Below, one piece after another: positions 10,968-20,541 of a DNA stretch of 64,000 bases. The notes under the pieces are model-generated. The model had not been told where the DNA came from, searched no databases, and was given only the letters and a program-made list of their open reading frames with translations. The stretch covers positions 1,054,001 through 1,118,000 of the forward strand of contig WGLP01000002.1 in assembly GCA_016125505.1 (NCBI GenBank), given 5' to 3'. This DNA is from Gammaproteobacteria bacterium (lineage in GTDB: Bacteria > Pseudomonadota > Gammaproteobacteria > UBA6429 > Thiohalophilaceae). Every line of letters starts with the position of its first letter. The first letter of the stretch is position 1. The position numbers were made by a program, and so were the translations under genes.

Positions 10968-11618
10968 ATGCCTCGCTCCAAGCAAAGTAAAAAATGGTTG
11001 AAGGAACACTTCGACGATATCTATGTGAAGCAAGCCCAGGATGCCGGTTACCGCTCCCGGGCCGTATTCAAACTCAAGGAAATCGACGAGAAAGACCGCC
11101 TGTTGCGCCGCGGCATGACGGTGGTGGACCTGGGCGCCGCACCGGGCGGCTGGTGCCAGTACGCCCGTGAGCGGCTTGCGCCGGAGGACAAGGTCATCGC
11201 GCTGGATATCCTGGAGATGGACGCCCTGGCTGGGGTCACCATTATTCAAGGCGACTTCACCCAGGAATCCGTTTTGGAACAATTATTGGCGCTGTTGAAC
11301 GGGCACCCGGTTGACCTTGTTTTATCCGATATGGCACCCAATATCAGTGGAATGAAGGTCGTGGATCAGCCGCGCGCCATGTATCTGGCGGAGTTAGCAC
11401 TGGATTTTTGTCAGCGTGCCCTGGCACAAGGCGGGGATTTCCTTGTCAAAGTGTTCCAGGGCGAAGGTACCGACGCTTATATAAAGGAGTTACGCCAGCA
11501 ATTTGCCCAGGTCATCATCCGTAAACCCAAGGCCTCAAGACCCCGATCACGGGAGGTGTATTTATTGGCCAGAGGATTTAAGGGGGCACAGCCCCGGGAC
11601 GGAACGGGTCTTGCTTGA
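10968..11618 (+). CDS. rlmE: 23S rRNA (uridine2552-2'-O)-methyltransferase
   Basis: FtsJ/RrmJ family enzyme that uses S-adenosylmethionine to methylate U2552 in the A-loop of 23S rRNA. At 216 residues it has the expected length. The SAM-binding [14 protein letters not shown] motif is near residues 49-62. The catalytic K-D-K-E set can be traced through the [32 protein letters not shown] and [11 protein letters not shown] segments. The last bases of the gene overlap the candidate heat-shock promoter of ftsH. Confidence 0.97.
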   Translation: MPRSKQSKKWLKEHFDDIYVKQAQDAGYRSRAVFKLKEIDEKDRLLRRGMTVVDLGAAPGGWCQYARERLAPEDKVIALDILEMDALAGVTIIQGDFTQESVLEQLLALLNGHPVDLVLSDMAPNISGMKVVDQPRAMYLAELALDFCQRALAQGGDFLVKVFQGEGTDAYIKELRQQFAQVIIRKPKASRPRSREVYLLARGFKGAQPRDGTGLA

Positions 11619-11643
11619 GATACGGGGAGAGAACTCCCATAAT
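11614..11643 (+). promoter_or_regulatory. ftsH promoter, sigma-32-like overlapping sigma-70-like
   Basis: CTTGAGA at 11614-11620 and TCCCATAA at 11635-11642 resemble the sigma-32 pair CTTGAAA and CCCCATNT, with 14 bp between them. The same DNA reads as a sigma-70 pair: TTGAGA (11615-11620), 17 bp, CATAAT (11638-11643). FtsH is a heat-shock gene in Escherichia coli, which fits, but usage here is inferred. Confidence 0.55.
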
Positions 11644-11681
11644 GTATTAACCGAATTAAACTAACTATTCGAGGCACTAAA

Positions 11682-13601
11682 TTGAACGATTTAGCCAAGA
11701 ACATCATTCTCTGGGTCATCATCGCCTTTATCCTGATGACGGTTTTCAAACACCTGAGCGGCCCCAGCAATACGGGTGAGATTGCTTACAGTGAATTCCT
11801 GACGGATGTTGACGATCGTGGAATTGCCTCGGTCAATATGAATGGTCGGGTGATTACCGGCAAGAAGAAAGACGGTAATCAGTTCATTACCTACAGCCCG
11901 GAAACCAATAACACAGCCCTGATCGGCGAGCTGAAACAGAGCGGCGTGGTGATCAAGGCGGAGCCGCCCGATCAAGGTCTGTGGACGCAAATCTTTATTT
12001 CCTGGTTCCCCATCTTCCTCATCGCCGGCCTGTGGATCTTCCTCATGCGCCAGATGCAGGGTGGCGGTGGTGGCCGTGGTGCCTTGTCCTTCGGCAAGAG
12101 CCGGGCACGGATGCTTGGTGAAGACCAGGTGAAGGTCACCTTCCAGGACGTCGCCGGTTGTGATGAGGCCAAGGAAGAAGTCGCTGAACTGGTGGAATTC
12201 CTGCGTGACCCGGGTAAGTTCCAGAAGCTGGGCGGCAAGATCCCGCGCGGCGTTCTGATGGTCGGACCGCCGGGTACCGGTAAAACCCTTCTGGCCAAGG
12301 CCATTGCCGGCGAGGCCAAGGTGCCGTTCTTCACCATCTCCGGCTCGGACTTCGTGGAAATGTTTGTCGGTGTCGGTGCCTCGCGTGTTCGCGACATGTT
12401 CGACCAGGCCAAGAAGCACGCGCCGTGCATCATCTTCATCGACGAAATCGATGCCGTCGGTCGTCACCGTGGTGCCGGTCTGGGCGGCGGTCATGATGAA
12501 CGCGAACAAACCCTGAACCAGTTGCTGGTAGAGATGGACGGTTTCGAAGGTAACGAAGGCGTTATCGTCATTGCCGCGACCAACCGTCCCGACGTGCTGG
12601 ACCCTGCATTGCTGCGTCCGGGTCGTTTCGACCGTCAGGTCGTGGTGCCGTTACCGGACCTGCGCGGCCGCGAGCAGATCCTGAAAGTACATATGCGTAA
12701 AGTCCCTCTGGCGGACAATGTGCAGCCCAAGATCATCGCCCGCGGTACACCGGGTTTCTCCGGCGCGGATCTGGCGAATCTGGTGAACGAGGCGGCCTTG
12801 TTTGCGGCACGCGCCAATCGTCGGTTGGTCGGCATGGACGAATTCGAACGTGCCAAGGACAAGATCATGATGGGCGCCGAGCGCAAGTCCATGGTGATGA
12901 GCGAAGACGAGAAGAAGTTGACGGCCTATCACGAAGCCGGCCACGCGATGGTGGGTCTGAGCGTGCCTTCACATGATCCAGTGTACAAGGTGACGATCAT
13001 TCCGCGCGGACGTGCCCTGGGTGTGACCATGTTCCTGCCGGAGGAAGACCGTTACAGTTACAGCAAGGAGCGTCTGGAAAGCTCGATTTCGAGTTTGTTC
13101 GGTGGGCGTATCGCGGAAGAATTGATCTTCGGCCTTGACCACGTCACTACCGGTGCTTCCAATGACATCCATCGCACCACGGAGATCGCCCGCAACATGG
13201 TGACCAAGTGGGGTCTGTCCGAGAAACTGGGTCCCCTGACGTATAGCGAAGAAGAGGGTGAAGTGTTTCTGGGCCATTCCGTGACGCAACACAAGAATCT
13301 GTCGGACGAGACGGCACACATCATCGATGAAGAGATTCGTGCCATTGTGGATCGCAACTACAAGCGCGCAGAAACGATCCTGAAGGACAATGTGGATAAA
13401 CTGCATGCGATGGCGAAGGCCTTGATCAAGTTTGAAACCATCGATACCGATCAGATTAAGGACATCATGGCCGGTCGCGAACCACGGCCGCCCGAAGGTT
13501 GGGACGATCATGAGCCCATGGGTGGTGGACCGACTGCCACGACCAGCAGTGAGTCGGGCAAGAGCGACGGCAAGATCGGTGGTCCGGCCTCTGAACACTG
13601 A
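11682..13601 (+). CDS. ftsH: ATP-dependent zinc metalloprotease FtsH
   Basis: Membrane-bound AAA+ protease that degrades misfolded membrane proteins and short-lived regulators. The 639 residues comprise two membrane helices (about 5-22 and 103-122) flanking a periplasmic domain, an AAA module with Walker A GPPGTGKT at 195-202 and Walker B IIFIDEID near 250, and a zinc protease domain with HEAGH at 417-421. The start is TTG at 11682, with GAGG about 8 bases upstream and the usual [12 protein letters not shown]-terminus. The Gly/Ser-rich tail is normal for the family. Confidence 0.97.
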   Translation: MNDLAKNIILWVIIAFILMTVFKHLSGPSNTGEIAYSEFLTDVDDRGIASVNMNGRVITGKKKDGNQFITYSPETNNTALIGELKQSGVVIKAEPPDQGLWTQIFISWFPIFLIAGLWIFLMRQMQGGGGGRGALSFGKSRARMLGEDQVKVTFQDVAGCDEAKEEVAELVEFLRDPGKFQKLGGKIPRGVLMVGPPGTGKTLLAKAIAGEAKVPFFTISGSDFVEMFVGVGASRVRDMFDQAKKHAPCIIFIDEIDAVGRHRGAGLGGGHDEREQTLNQLLVEMDGFEGNEGVIVIAATNRPDVLDPALLRPGRFDRQVVVPLPDLRGREQILKVHMRKVPLADNVQPKIIARGTPGFSGADLANLVNEAALFAARANRRLVGMDEFERAKDKIMMGAERKSMVMSEDEKKLTAYHEAGHAMVGLSVPSHDPVYKVTIIPRGRALGVTMFLPEEDRYSYSKERLESSISSLFGGRIAEELIFGLDHVTTGASNDIHRTTEIARNMVTKWGLSEKLGPLTYSEEEGEVFLGHSVTQHKNLSDETAHIIDEEIRAIVDRNYKRAETILKDNVDKLHAMAKALIKFETIDTDQIKDIMAGREPRPPEGWDDHEPMGGGPTATTSSESGKSDGKIGGPASEH

Positions 13602-13622
13602 CATTAAACTGAAATGACATTG

Positions 13623-13652
13623 ACGCCCCGCGATCGCGGGGCGTTTCCTTTT
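13623..13652 (+). terminator. Intrinsic terminator after ftsH
   Basis: Positions 13623-13644 form a perfect 22-bp GC-rich palindrome (arms ACGCCCCGCGA and TCGCGGGGCGT), followed by TTTCCTTTT. Because it lies inside the upstream extension of the folP frame, it argues that folP begins at 13659 and not at 13614. Confidence 0.7.
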
Positions 13653-13658
13653 GGACGC

Positions 13659-14501
13659 ATGCAATTTAAAAACAAACAACTTGATCTATCGCGTGCCCAC
13701 GTGATGGGTATCCTTAATGTCACCCCCGATTCCTTTTCCGATGGCGGTCGTTTTACGACAGTGGAAGCGGCGCTCAGTCAGGCGCGGCGCCTGGTCGGAG
13801 AAGGCGCCAGCATTATCGATATTGGGGGTGAATCCACCCGGCCCGGTGCGCAACCTGTCTCGGTGCAACAAGAATTGGCGCGCGTGGTTCCGGTAGTGGC
13901 GGGTATCGCTTCCGAGCTGGATGTCATTATTTCCATCGATACCAGTAAGGCGGAAGTCATGCGCGAGGCGGTGACCGCCGGTGCGCACATGATTAATGAT
14001 GTGCTCGCATTGCGTGAACCTAATGCACTGGCGACCGCAGCAGAGTTACAGGTACCGGTCTGTCTGATGCATATGCAGGGTGAGCCACGCACTATGCAAA
14101 CCCGACCAATGTACCAGGATGTGGTGGGGGACATTCGTGATTTTCTGCAGGAGCGGGTGCAGGCCTGTCTTGCTGCCGGCATCCCCACGTCCCGGGTCAT
14201 GCTTGACCCGGGTTTTGGTTTTGGCAAAACCCTGCAACACAATCTCACCCTGTTCAAACACCTCCCGGAGTTTAGCCAGTTAGGCTATCCGCTCCTGGTC
14301 GGGGTCTCAAGAAAATCCATGATCGGGTCGATTCTGGATATGCCCGTCGAACAGCGTTTGTATGGGAGTTTGGGCTTGGCGTCATTGGCGGTTTGGCTGG
14401 GGGCCAGTATCATACGGGCCCACGACGTTGCGGCGACAGTACAGGCTATCCGCACCGTTGAGGCAGTGCGGTCGATACAGGAGGATGACAATGGGGCGTA
14501 A
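13659..14501 (+). CDS. folP: Dihydropteroate synthase
   Basis: Condenses p-aminobenzoate with hydroxymethyl-dihydropterin pyrophosphate in folate synthesis. The [15 protein letters not shown] motif near residues 16-30 and the [11 protein letters not shown] motif near residues 55-65 are the family signatures; [10 protein letters not shown] and SRKSMIG follow. The open frame extends to an ATG at 13614, but that stretch encodes the ftsH terminator hairpin. The ATG at 13659 gives a 280-residue protein of normal length, though its ribosome site is weak. The 3' end overlaps glmM by 11 bp. Confidence 0.95.
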   Translation: MQFKNKQLDLSRAHVMGILNVTPDSFSDGGRFTTVEAALSQARRLVGEGASIIDIGGESTRPGAQPVSVQQELARVVPVVAGIASELDVIISIDTSKAEVMREAVTAGAHMINDVLALREPNALATAAELQVPVCLMHMQGEPRTMQTRPMYQDVVGDIRDFLQERVQACLAAGIPTSRVMLDPGFGFGKTLQHNLTLFKHLPEFSQLGYPLLVGVSRKSMIGSILDMPVEQRLYGSLGLASLAVWLGASIIRAHDVAATVQAIRTVEAVRSIQEDDNGA

Positions 14502-15828
14502 ATATTTCGGCACGGACGGTGTTCGCGGCAAGGTGGGAGAATCCCCTATCACGCCGGATTTCGTCATGCGTCTGGGCTGGGCAGCGGGGAAGGTCTTTGC
14601 CGGGGAGAACGGCAGTAAGGTCGTGATTGGGAAGGACACCCGGATCTCCGGCTATATGTTCGAATCCGCCCTGGAAGCCGGCTTGTCCGCCGCGGGTGTC
14701 GATAGTCTATTGTTGGGTCCCATGCCGACCCCCGCCATTGCCTACCTGACCCGGACCCTGCACGCCAATGCCGGGATTGTCATCAGCGCCTCGCATAACC
14801 CTTATTTCGACAACGGCATCAAGTTTTTCTCCGGCCAGGGCACCAAATTGCCGGATGAGGTGGAACTGCAGATCGAGGCTATGCTGGATCAGCCATTGCA
14901 ATGCAACGAGTCCGCCGAGCTGGGTAAGGCGGCGCGTATTCATGATGCGGAAGGGCGCTATATCGAATTCTGCAAAAGCTCCGTGCCCTATGCGATGAGC
15001 CTGCGTGATTTGCGCATCGTGGTGGACTGCGCCAATGGTGCGACCTACAAAGTCGCCCCCAGCGTCTTCGAAGAACTGGGTGCGGAGGTTATTCCCATCG
15101 GGGTGGACCCGGACGGTCTGAACATCAATGAAGATTGCGGCTCCACCGCGCCCGGCATCCTGCGTGAGACAGTCCTGGAAATGCGCGCCGATGTAGGTAT
15201 TGCCCTGGACGGTGATGGTGACCGGCTGATTATGGTCGACCACAAGGGCAATATTATTGATGGCGATGAGATCCTGTATGTCATCACCCAAAATCGTGTG
15301 TTCCAGTCAAAAATGCTGGGGGGTGTCGTAGGTACCCTGATGACGAATTTGGGCTTCGAACACGCGCTCAGCCGCCTCAACGTGCCGTTTGCCCGGGCCA
15401 AGGTCGGTGACCGCTATGTGATGGAAATGTTACAGGCCAATAACTGGTTCCTCGGCGGGGAGTCTTCCGGCCACATCATCTGCCTGGACCGCACGACCAC
15501 CGGGGACGGCATTATCTCCGCCCTGCAGGTCCTCACCGCCATGGTTGAGAGTGGCAAGGCCCTGACCGACCTGGTTCATGGCATGGACAAATACCCGCAG
15601 ACCCTGCTCAATGTCCGGGTCGCCGAGCGTATCGACGTGGATAAATCCGATCGCATCCAGTCCGCCGTGCGGGAGGCGGAACAGACCCTGGCGCAAACCG
15701 GACGGGTATTACTGCGTGCCTCTGGCACCGAGCCGGTGATCCGGGTGATGGTGGAAGGTCAGGATGCCGGCATCGTCAAACGCCTGGCCCAGCAACTGGC
15801 TAATGAAGTCCGGGCCTCCGTCGGCTAG
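14491..15828 (+). CDS. glmM: Phosphoglucosamine mutase
   Basis: Converts glucosamine-6-phosphate to glucosamine-1-phosphate on the route to UDP-N-acetylglucosamine for peptidoglycan and lipopolysaccharide. The 445-residue protein begins [13 protein letters not shown]. The phospho-serine is Ser101 in ISASHNP, the metal-binding loop is DGDGDR near residues 240-245, and [12 protein letters not shown] is near the C-terminus. The frame is open upstream to 14362, but the ATG at 14491 has GGAGG about 7 bases before it and matches the family start. folP-glmM are translationally overlapped. Confidence 0.97.
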   Translation: MGRKYFGTDGVRGKVGESPITPDFVMRLGWAAGKVFAGENGSKVVIGKDTRISGYMFESALEAGLSAAGVDSLLLGPMPTPAIAYLTRTLHANAGIVISASHNPYFDNGIKFFSGQGTKLPDEVELQIEAMLDQPLQCNESAELGKAARIHDAEGRYIEFCKSSVPYAMSLRDLRIVVDCANGATYKVAPSVFEELGAEVIPIGVDPDGLNINEDCGSTAPGILRETVLEMRADVGIALDGDGDRLIMVDHKGNIIDGDEILYVITQNRVFQSKMLGGVVGTLMTNLGFEHALSRLNVPFARAKVGDRYVMEMLQANNWFLGGESSGHIICLDRTTTGDGIISALQVLTAMVESGKALTDLVHGMDKYPQTLLNVRVAERIDVDKSDRIQSAVREAEQTLAQTGRVLLRASGTEPVIRVMVEGQDAGIVKRLAQQLANEVRASVG

Positions 15829-15964
15829 TTGCACGCGCAGATAACGCCCCTCTAAGCCTTTCATTTCCCGCCGTTTCATTGATTTCTGGCGCGGCTGACG
15901 GTAAGCTTGCGCGCTCATTTTTGCCATCCAACAGCAGTAGTTGCGCAGAGTCAGGGGACAACGC

Positions 15965-16717
15965 ATGCGAAAAAAATTCATCGCCGGAAACTGGAAAATG
16001 AACGGCTCGCGGGCCAGCATCAAGGCATTGCTCGACGGGCTCAAGGCCGGCATCGGCAATGTGACCAAGGCGGATGTCGCGGTGTGTGCCCCGTATATTT
16101 ATTTACCCGAAGTCGCAGCGCAATTAGCGGGAACCTCCATTGCCTGGGGTGCGCAAAACGTCAGTACCGAAGCCAAGGGTGCCTTTACCGGTGAAATCGC
16201 GGCCTCCATGATTGCGGATTTCAACTGTAAGTACATCATCGTCGGACACTCCGAGCGGCGCAGTTACTACGGCGAGACCGATGACATCGTGGCGAAGAAA
16301 TTCGGTGTGGTGATTGAAGCAGGCATGACGCCGATTTTCTGTATTGGCGAGACCCTTGAAGAACGGGAAAAAGGCATTACTGAACAAGTTGTCGCGCGTC
16401 AGGTCAAAGCCGTGATCGACATGCACGGCGCCGCCATGCTGGGCAAGGGTGTCATCGCCTACGAACCGGTCTGGGCCATCGGCACCGGCAAGACCGCGAC
16501 TCCGGCGCAGGCCCAGGATGTACATGCGTTTATTCGCAGTGTTATCGCCAAGTCTGATAAGGCTGTGGCGGAAAAGATCATTATTCAATACGGTGGCAGC
16601 ATGAACGCCGCCAATGCCAAAGAACTTCTGGCACAACCGGATATCGATGGTGGTTTGATCGGCGGTGCTTCACTCAAGGCCGAGGATTTCCTGACGATCT
16701 GCACCTCGGCACCTTAA
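15965..16717 (+). CDS. tpiA: Triosephosphate isomerase
   Basis: Interconverts dihydroxyacetone phosphate and glyceraldehyde 3-phosphate. The 250 residues form one TIM barrel. Asn9 and Lys11 lie in the GNWKMN start motif, His95 in VGHSERR and the catalytic base Glu167 in AYEPVWAIGTG. The frame opens at 15941, but the ATG at 15965 has AGGGGA just upstream and gives the usual MRKKFIAGNWKMN start. tpiA-secG adjacency is common in this group. Confidence 0.97.
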   Translation: MRKKFIAGNWKMNGSRASIKALLDGLKAGIGNVTKADVAVCAPYIYLPEVAAQLAGTSIAWGAQNVSTEAKGAFTGEIAASMIADFNCKYIIVGHSERRSYYGETDDIVAKKFGVVIEAGMTPIFCIGETLEEREKGITEQVVARQVKAVIDMHGAAMLGKGVIAYEPVWAIGTGKTATPAQAQDVHAFIRSVIAKSDKAVAEKIIIQYGGSMNAANAKELLAQPDIDGGLIGGASLKAEDFLTICTSAP

Positions 16718-16736
16718 AACGAATAGGTAGAGAGCA

Positions 16737-17186
16737 ATGTTGAACAATATTTTGTTAGTCGTGCACGTCATTATTGCCGTGGCGATGATTGGATTGATCC
16801 TGATACAGCAGGGCAAAGGTGCGGATGCCGGCGCCGCTTTCGGTAGTGGTGCATCCGGCACGGTATTCGGCGCCCGTGGTTCGGCCTCTTTCCTCAGTCG
16901 CGCCACCGCCATTCTGGCTACCCTGTTTTTTATCACCAGCCTGAGCCTGGCGTACCTGGCGAGTACCAGCGCCAAATCCAGCAGCGTGATGGAAAAGGTG
17001 AAGACCGAACAAACCGAGAAGAAGGCACCGCCAGCCGGCACGGCTACTACTGAGCCAGCCAAACCGGCAGCGACGCAGGAGAAGCCGGCAACAACGCCGG
17101 CAACGCTTGATAAGGAAAGTAAGCCTGCACAACAACCGCAGGACGCAGAGAAAAAGCCGAAGACGAATCTGCCTGTCGGCGAGTAA
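16737..17186 (+). CDS. secG: Protein translocase subunit SecG with long C-terminal tail
   Basis: Accessory membrane subunit of the SecYEG channel. Two membrane helices are at residues about 2-22 and 52-75, separated by the conserved [22 protein letters not shown] loop in the family style. At 149 residues it is longer than a minimal SecG of about 75-110. The extra 70 residues are a Pro/Ala/Lys/Glu-rich, probably disordered tail. The gene lies 19 bp after tpiA and 11 bp before tRNA-Leu. Confidence 0.95.
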   Translation: MLNNILLVVHVIIAVAMIGLILIQQGKGADAGAAFGSGASGTVFGARGSASFLSRATAILATLFFITSLSLAYLASTSAKSSSVMEKVKTEQTEKKAPPAGTATTEPAKPAATQEKPATTPATLDKESKPAQQPQDAEKKPKTNLPVGE

Positions 17187-17197
17187 GACGGAACACA

Positions 17198-17282
17198 GCC
17201 CAAGTGGTGGAATTGGTAGACACGCTATCTTGAGGGGGTAGTGGCGAAAGCTGTGCCGGTTCGAGTCCGGCCTTGGGCACCA
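17198..17282 (+). tRNA. tRNA-Leu (anticodon GAG)
   Basis: An 85-nt class II tRNA with acceptor strands GCCCAAG and CTTGGGC, discriminator A and encoded CCA (17280-17282). The anticodon stem CTATC/GGTAG holds a TTGAGGG loop with anticodon GAG. A long variable arm and the TTCGAGT T-loop follow. Its place after secG matches leuU of Escherichia coli. Confidence 0.97.
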
Positions 17283-17376
17283 TTTAATACCTGGCCACGC
17301 ATTTGTCGTGGCGCTTCCCTGTTTTTAATATCGCCATCTGGTATTCTTTCTCGGCTTGTACCGAGAGAGAGTCTTC

Positions 17377-17796
17377 ATGTACACCCTCCATCCTCAGCTA
17401 GCCAAAGACTGCATCGTTATCGGCCACTTTAACTTAAGCCAGTTATTGCTGATGAATGACTGCAATTACCCGTGGTTTATTCTGGTCCCGCAGCGGGCGA
17501 ATATCAGTGAGATTTATCAACTGAGTGAGGCCGATCAGGCGCAACTCTGGCATGAATCCGCGTATTTGTCCGAAGCCCTGGCGCGGCATTTTGTCGCCGA
17601 CAAAATGAATATTGCGGCATTGGGTAATGTAGTACCCCAGTTACATGTACATCATATCGTTCGCTACCGCGATGATCCCGCCTGGCCGGCGCCGGTATGG
17701 GGTAAACTGGCTGCAGTACCTTATACGGACGATGAGTTACAACACATGCTGACCACGCTTGTGCCCGTCCTGGGCAACCATTTACATCTGGCCTGA
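17377..17796 (+). CDS. HIT-family nucleotide-binding protein
   Basis: A 139-residue histidine-triad protein, probably a nucleotide hydrolase or transferase; the substrate cannot be read from sequence. The catalytic triad region is QLHVHHIVR at residues 88-96, followed by DDPAWPAPVWG, which is typical of one bacterial HIT subgroup. The frame opens at 17356; the ATG at 17377 is preferred because GAGAGAGA lies just upstream and the protein then starts MYTLHPQL. The next gene begins 4 bp after its stop, so the two form an operon. Confidence 0.88.
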   Translation: MYTLHPQLAKDCIVIGHFNLSQLLLMNDCNYPWFILVPQRANISEIYQLSEADQAQLWHESAYLSEALARHFVADKMNIAALGNVVPQLHVHHIVRYRDDPAWPAPVWGKLAAVPYTDDELQHMLTTLVPVLGNHLHLA

Positions 17797-17800
17797 GTAG

Positions 17801-18769
17801 ATGAGCCAACAACAACGCACCCTTCAGGAAAGCATTGCAGAACAGCGGGATATCCTGAGCAAAATGCTCTGCGATCCACTCAAGCAGGCGGCGGATGTCT
17901 GCGCTGCGGTGTGGGGGGATCGGCGTGCAGTGGATGAGGCCTTGAGTCAGACCCTGCAGACCATGCCGTATTGCAAGTTTTTATATGCGCTCGATACCAA
18001 TGCCGTTCAGGTCAGCGACAACATCAGTCACGAAGGTATCCTGGAGGAAGATTACGGGCGTGATCGTTCCACGCGCCCGTACATGAATGAAGTGGTACCC
18101 AGTACCGATTTTGTCCTGTCTGCCGCCTATATCAGTTTACGCGCCAAACGGCCTTCGCTGACCGCTATCCAGATTGTGCGCAATAAAAAGGGTCAGGCCC
18201 TGGGATTTGTGGGTGCCGATTTCGATCTGCGTAACCTGCCCCTGACCCGTGATTTATATGAAGAGCCGCGGCAGTGGCAGCAGATGCGCGGTGACCCGTC
18301 GATTCGCGGTAATGTCTTTTACCAGAGCCGGGTGCATAGCAAGATGGACCGGCACATCGATACGGTGATGGGGGTTATTGAAGAGTTGATGATCGATCAC
18401 GGCGTGTTTCACGCCAAACTGCATTTTTCCAGCAGCCGCGCGGTGATCTGGCTTTACGATGATCCCTATCGTTATCGTATGCTGGATATCAAGGCCCTGA
18501 TCGATCCGAATATCTGCCTGGTCTATCCAACTCGCTCCTATCCACAGGATGCCATCATTCCAGCCGATCAGGTACGTCCCATTCTGGATGGGCTGCACCA
18601 ACTGCGCTATATGGATGAGACTTTATATTTACGTTCCGGTTCGTTAAATATTTTCAATGGTATCGTGAATCTGACATTTTCCTGTGATGGTTCGCATTAC
18701 ATCCCGTTTGATGAGTTTCTGAATAAAGAGCATGCCTTCTGGAGTAGTGGCGTGAGCAGCGACGTTTAA
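17801..18769 (+). CDS. Soluble PDC/Cache-type sensor domain protein
   Basis: A 322-residue protein. Residues about 20-155 look like a PDC/Cache ligand-binding domain: an N-terminal helix, a YALD strand, then DYGRDRSTRPYMNEV and a strand ending LGFVGADFDLRNL. These domains are usually extracellular parts of chemoreceptors or kinases. Here there is no signal peptide, membrane helix or output domain; residues 160-322 match nothing I recognise. It is co-transcribed with the HIT gene and ends before the nuo promoter. A ligand-sensing role is inferred. Confidence 0.65.
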   Translation: MSQQQRTLQESIAEQRDILSKMLCDPLKQAADVCAAVWGDRRAVDEALSQTLQTMPYCKFLYALDTNAVQVSDNISHEGILEEDYGRDRSTRPYMNEVVPSTDFVLSAAYISLRAKRPSLTAIQIVRNKKGQALGFVGADFDLRNLPLTRDLYEEPRQWQQMRGDPSIRGNVFYQSRVHSKMDRHIDTVMGVIEELMIDHGVFHAKLHFSSSRAVIWLYDDPYRYRMLDIKALIDPNICLVYPTRSYPQDAIIPADQVRPILDGLHQLRYMDETLYLRSGSLNIFNGIVNLTFSCDGSHYIPFDEFLNKEHAFWSSGVSSDV

Positions 18770-19080
18770 GCGCACACACAGACTGGTTATTTAAAAGGCA
18801 AACGTCATTGGCCATGACGAAGGCAACACCGGTGCGTCCACAGCGAATTTTTTTATACCCCTAAAAGCTATTTAACTGGTTGAAAATAATAGTAAATTCG
18901 TAATGTGACAAACTTGACACTTAATCCGGCTATCACCTAGACTGACCGCCCTGTTTCAAGGTGATTACTAAAATATAACTAGAAAACAGAATGCGTCGGG
19001 TTTAGGCTGCTGGGAAGCAGGGAGGAGCACTGGATGTTGCTAACCGATGGCGCGCTTACAGGAGCGAGGATGACAACGGT
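18770..19080 (+). other. 311-bp gap before nuoA holding the nuo leader
   Basis: The first half contains a short hairpin (CGTCAT at 18803-18808 pairing with ATGACG at 18814-18819) and an AT-rich stretch. The second half contains the candidate nuo promoter and a leader of about 125 nt. No ORF with a plausible ribosome site is seen. Confidence 0.6.
18914..18943 (+). promoter_or_regulatory. Candidate promoter of the nuo operon
   Basis: TTGACA at 18914-18919 is a perfect -35. TAGACT at 18938-18943 is a four-of-six -10, with an 18-bp spacer. It is the best sigma-70 match in the gap before nuoA. Confidence 0.6.
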
Positions 19081-19437
19081 ATGCTTGAGCAATACCTGCC
19101 AGTGATATTGTTTTTGATCGTGGGGGCTGCATTTGGCGTCATCATGATCGCCCTCGGATTTGTTCTCGCGCCGCACCGGCCTGATTCCGAAAAATTGTCG
19201 CCATATGAATGCGGCTTCGAAGCCTTCGAAGATTCGCGGATGAAGTTTGACGTACGTTATTACCTCGTCGCGATCCTGTTTATTCTGTTCGATCTGGAAA
19301 TTGCCTTTTTATTCCCCTGGGCTGTTGTCCTGGAGAAAATCGGCGTCTTCGGGTTCTGGGCCATGGTGATCTTTCTCGGCATTCTGGTTGTCGGATTCAT
19401 ATATGAATGGAAGAAAGGGGCGCTGGAATGGGAATAG
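19081..19437 (+). CDS. nuoA: NADH-quinone oxidoreductase subunit A
   Basis: Small membrane subunit of complex I at the junction of the peripheral and membrane arms. The 118 residues contain three membrane helices and the conserved loop [18 protein letters not shown] between helices 1 and 2, carrying the conserved Cys. It opens a 14-gene operon in the usual A-N order. An AGGATGA ribosome site lies about 10 bases before the ATG. It overlaps nuoB by 10 bp. Confidence 0.97.
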   Translation: MLEQYLPVILFLIVGAAFGVIMIALGFVLAPHRPDSEKLSPYECGFEAFEDSRMKFDVRYYLVAILFILFDLEIAFLFPWAVVLEKIGVFGFWAMVIFLGILVVGFIYEWKKGALEWE

Positions 19438-19904
19438 AAGGCGTATTGGAAAAAGGCTATGCCACCACGACGCTCGATGCCCTGATCAATTGGGCACGCA
19501 CCGGCTCTATGTGGCCGATGACATTCGGACTGGCTTGCTGTGCCGTTGAGATGATGCACGCCGCCGCCGCCCGCTATGACCTGGATCGCCTGGGGATGAT
19601 CTTTCGTCCCAGTCCGCGCCAGTCGGACGTCATGATCGTCGCCGGCACCTTGATTAATAAGATGGCGCCGGCGCTGCGCAAGGTTTATGACCAGATGGCG
19701 GAACCGCGCTGGGTTATCTCCATGGGTTCCTGCGCCAACGGCGGTGGTTATTACCATTATTCCTATTCGGTTGTGCGTGGTTGCGATCGCATCGTGCCGG
19801 TGGATGTGTACGTACCGGGTTGTCCGCCCACGGCGGAAGCGCTGATCTACGGCATCATCCAGTTGCAGAACAAGATCCGGCGCACCAATACCATCGCCCG
19901 CTAA
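19428..19904 (+). CDS. nuoB: NADH-quinone oxidoreductase subunit B
   Basis: Carries the terminal N2 iron-sulfur cluster that passes electrons to quinone. The 158 residues include [11 protein letters not shown] with the tandem Cys pair, and the further ligands in GSCANGGG and VPGCPP. The frame opens at 19407; the ATG at 19428 is chosen because it gives [10 protein letters not shown], as in homologues, and has GGGG upstream. It overlaps the nuoA stop. Confidence 0.97.
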   Translation: MGIEGVLEKGYATTTLDALINWARTGSMWPMTFGLACCAVEMMHAAAARYDLDRLGMIFRPSPRQSDVMIVAGTLINKMAPALRKVYDQMAEPRWVISMGSCANGGGYYHYSYSVVRGCDRIVPVDVYVPGCPPTAEALIYGIIQLQNKIRRTNTIAR

Positions 19905-19923
19905 GCAAAGTCCCGTTCACGCC

Positions 19924-20541
19924 ATGTCAGATTATTACAACAAGCTTGCTCAACGCCTTCAGGAACGTTTCGGTGATCGCATTACCGATGCGGTGGTGGC
20001 GCATGGCGAATTGACCATTCTTATTGAAAAAGATTGCATTATCCCGGTGACGGAAGCCCTGCGGGATGACGATGAGTTTGCCTTTGAAGAATGTATCGAT
20101 GTTGTCGGCGTGGATTATCTGGAATACGGCAACGGCGCCTGGGAAGGTCCACGTTACGCCGTGGTCTATCATCTGCTCTCCGTTCGCCATAATCATCGTC
20201 TGCGCATTAAAGTCTTTGTCGATGGCAATCCGCCGATCGTGGATTCCGTCGTGGGCATCTGGGCGGCAGCCAACTGGTACGAACGTGAAGCCTTCGATCT
20301 GTTTGGCATTGTCTTCGAAGGCCATCCGGACCTGCGGCGTATCCTGACCGATTACGGCTTCGTCGGACATCCCATGCGCAAGGATTTTCCTCAAATCGGC
20401 AATGTGGAAATGCGCTATGACCCGGAACAAAAGCGCGTGATTTATCAGCCGGTGAGTATCGAATATCGGGTAAATCAACCACGCGTGATTCGCGATGACT
20501 CTCGCTATGCCGGCGGTGTTGCAGAAGGAGAGGGCCAGTAA
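19924..20541 (+). CDS. nuoC: NADH-quinone oxidoreductase subunit C
   Basis: The 30-kDa-type peripheral subunit of complex I. At 205 residues it is a free-standing protein, not fused to NuoD as in Escherichia coli. The signature [20 protein letters not shown] near residues 118-137 is followed by [19 protein letters not shown]. The stop codon shares its last base with the nuoD ATG (TAATG). Confidence 0.97.
   Translation: MSDYYNKLAQRLQERFGDRITDAVVAHGELTILIEKDCIIPVTEALRDDDEFAFEECIDVVGVDYLEYGNGAWEGPRYAVVYHLLSVRHNHRLRIKVFVDGNPPIVDSVVGIWAAANWYEREAFDLFGIVFEGHPDLRRILTDYGFVGHPMRKDFPQIGNVEMRYDPEQKRVIYQPVSIEYRVNQPRVIRDDSRYAGGVAEGEGQ

Noticed and set aside
13614..13658. Upstream start of folP at 13614
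   Set aside because: The stretch encodes the GC-rich terminator palindrome of ftsH, and the added residues have no family match.
14362..14490. Upstream extension of the glmM frame
   Set aside because: It lies inside folP in another frame; the ATG at 14491 has a strong ribosome site and the family N-terminus.
17294..17326. Hairpin GCCACG/CGTGGC after tRNA-Leu considered as a terminator
   Set aside because: Only six base pairs and the T-run begins about 10 nt after the stem, so it is too weak to call.
18790..18840. Possible riboswitch (resembles part of a c-di-GMP-I aptamer: GGCAAAC, a hairpin, then a GCAA stretch)
   Set aside because: The GNRA loop and the conserved ACGCAAAGCC-type segment are missing, and no expression platform is seen. 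A covariance-model search would settle it.
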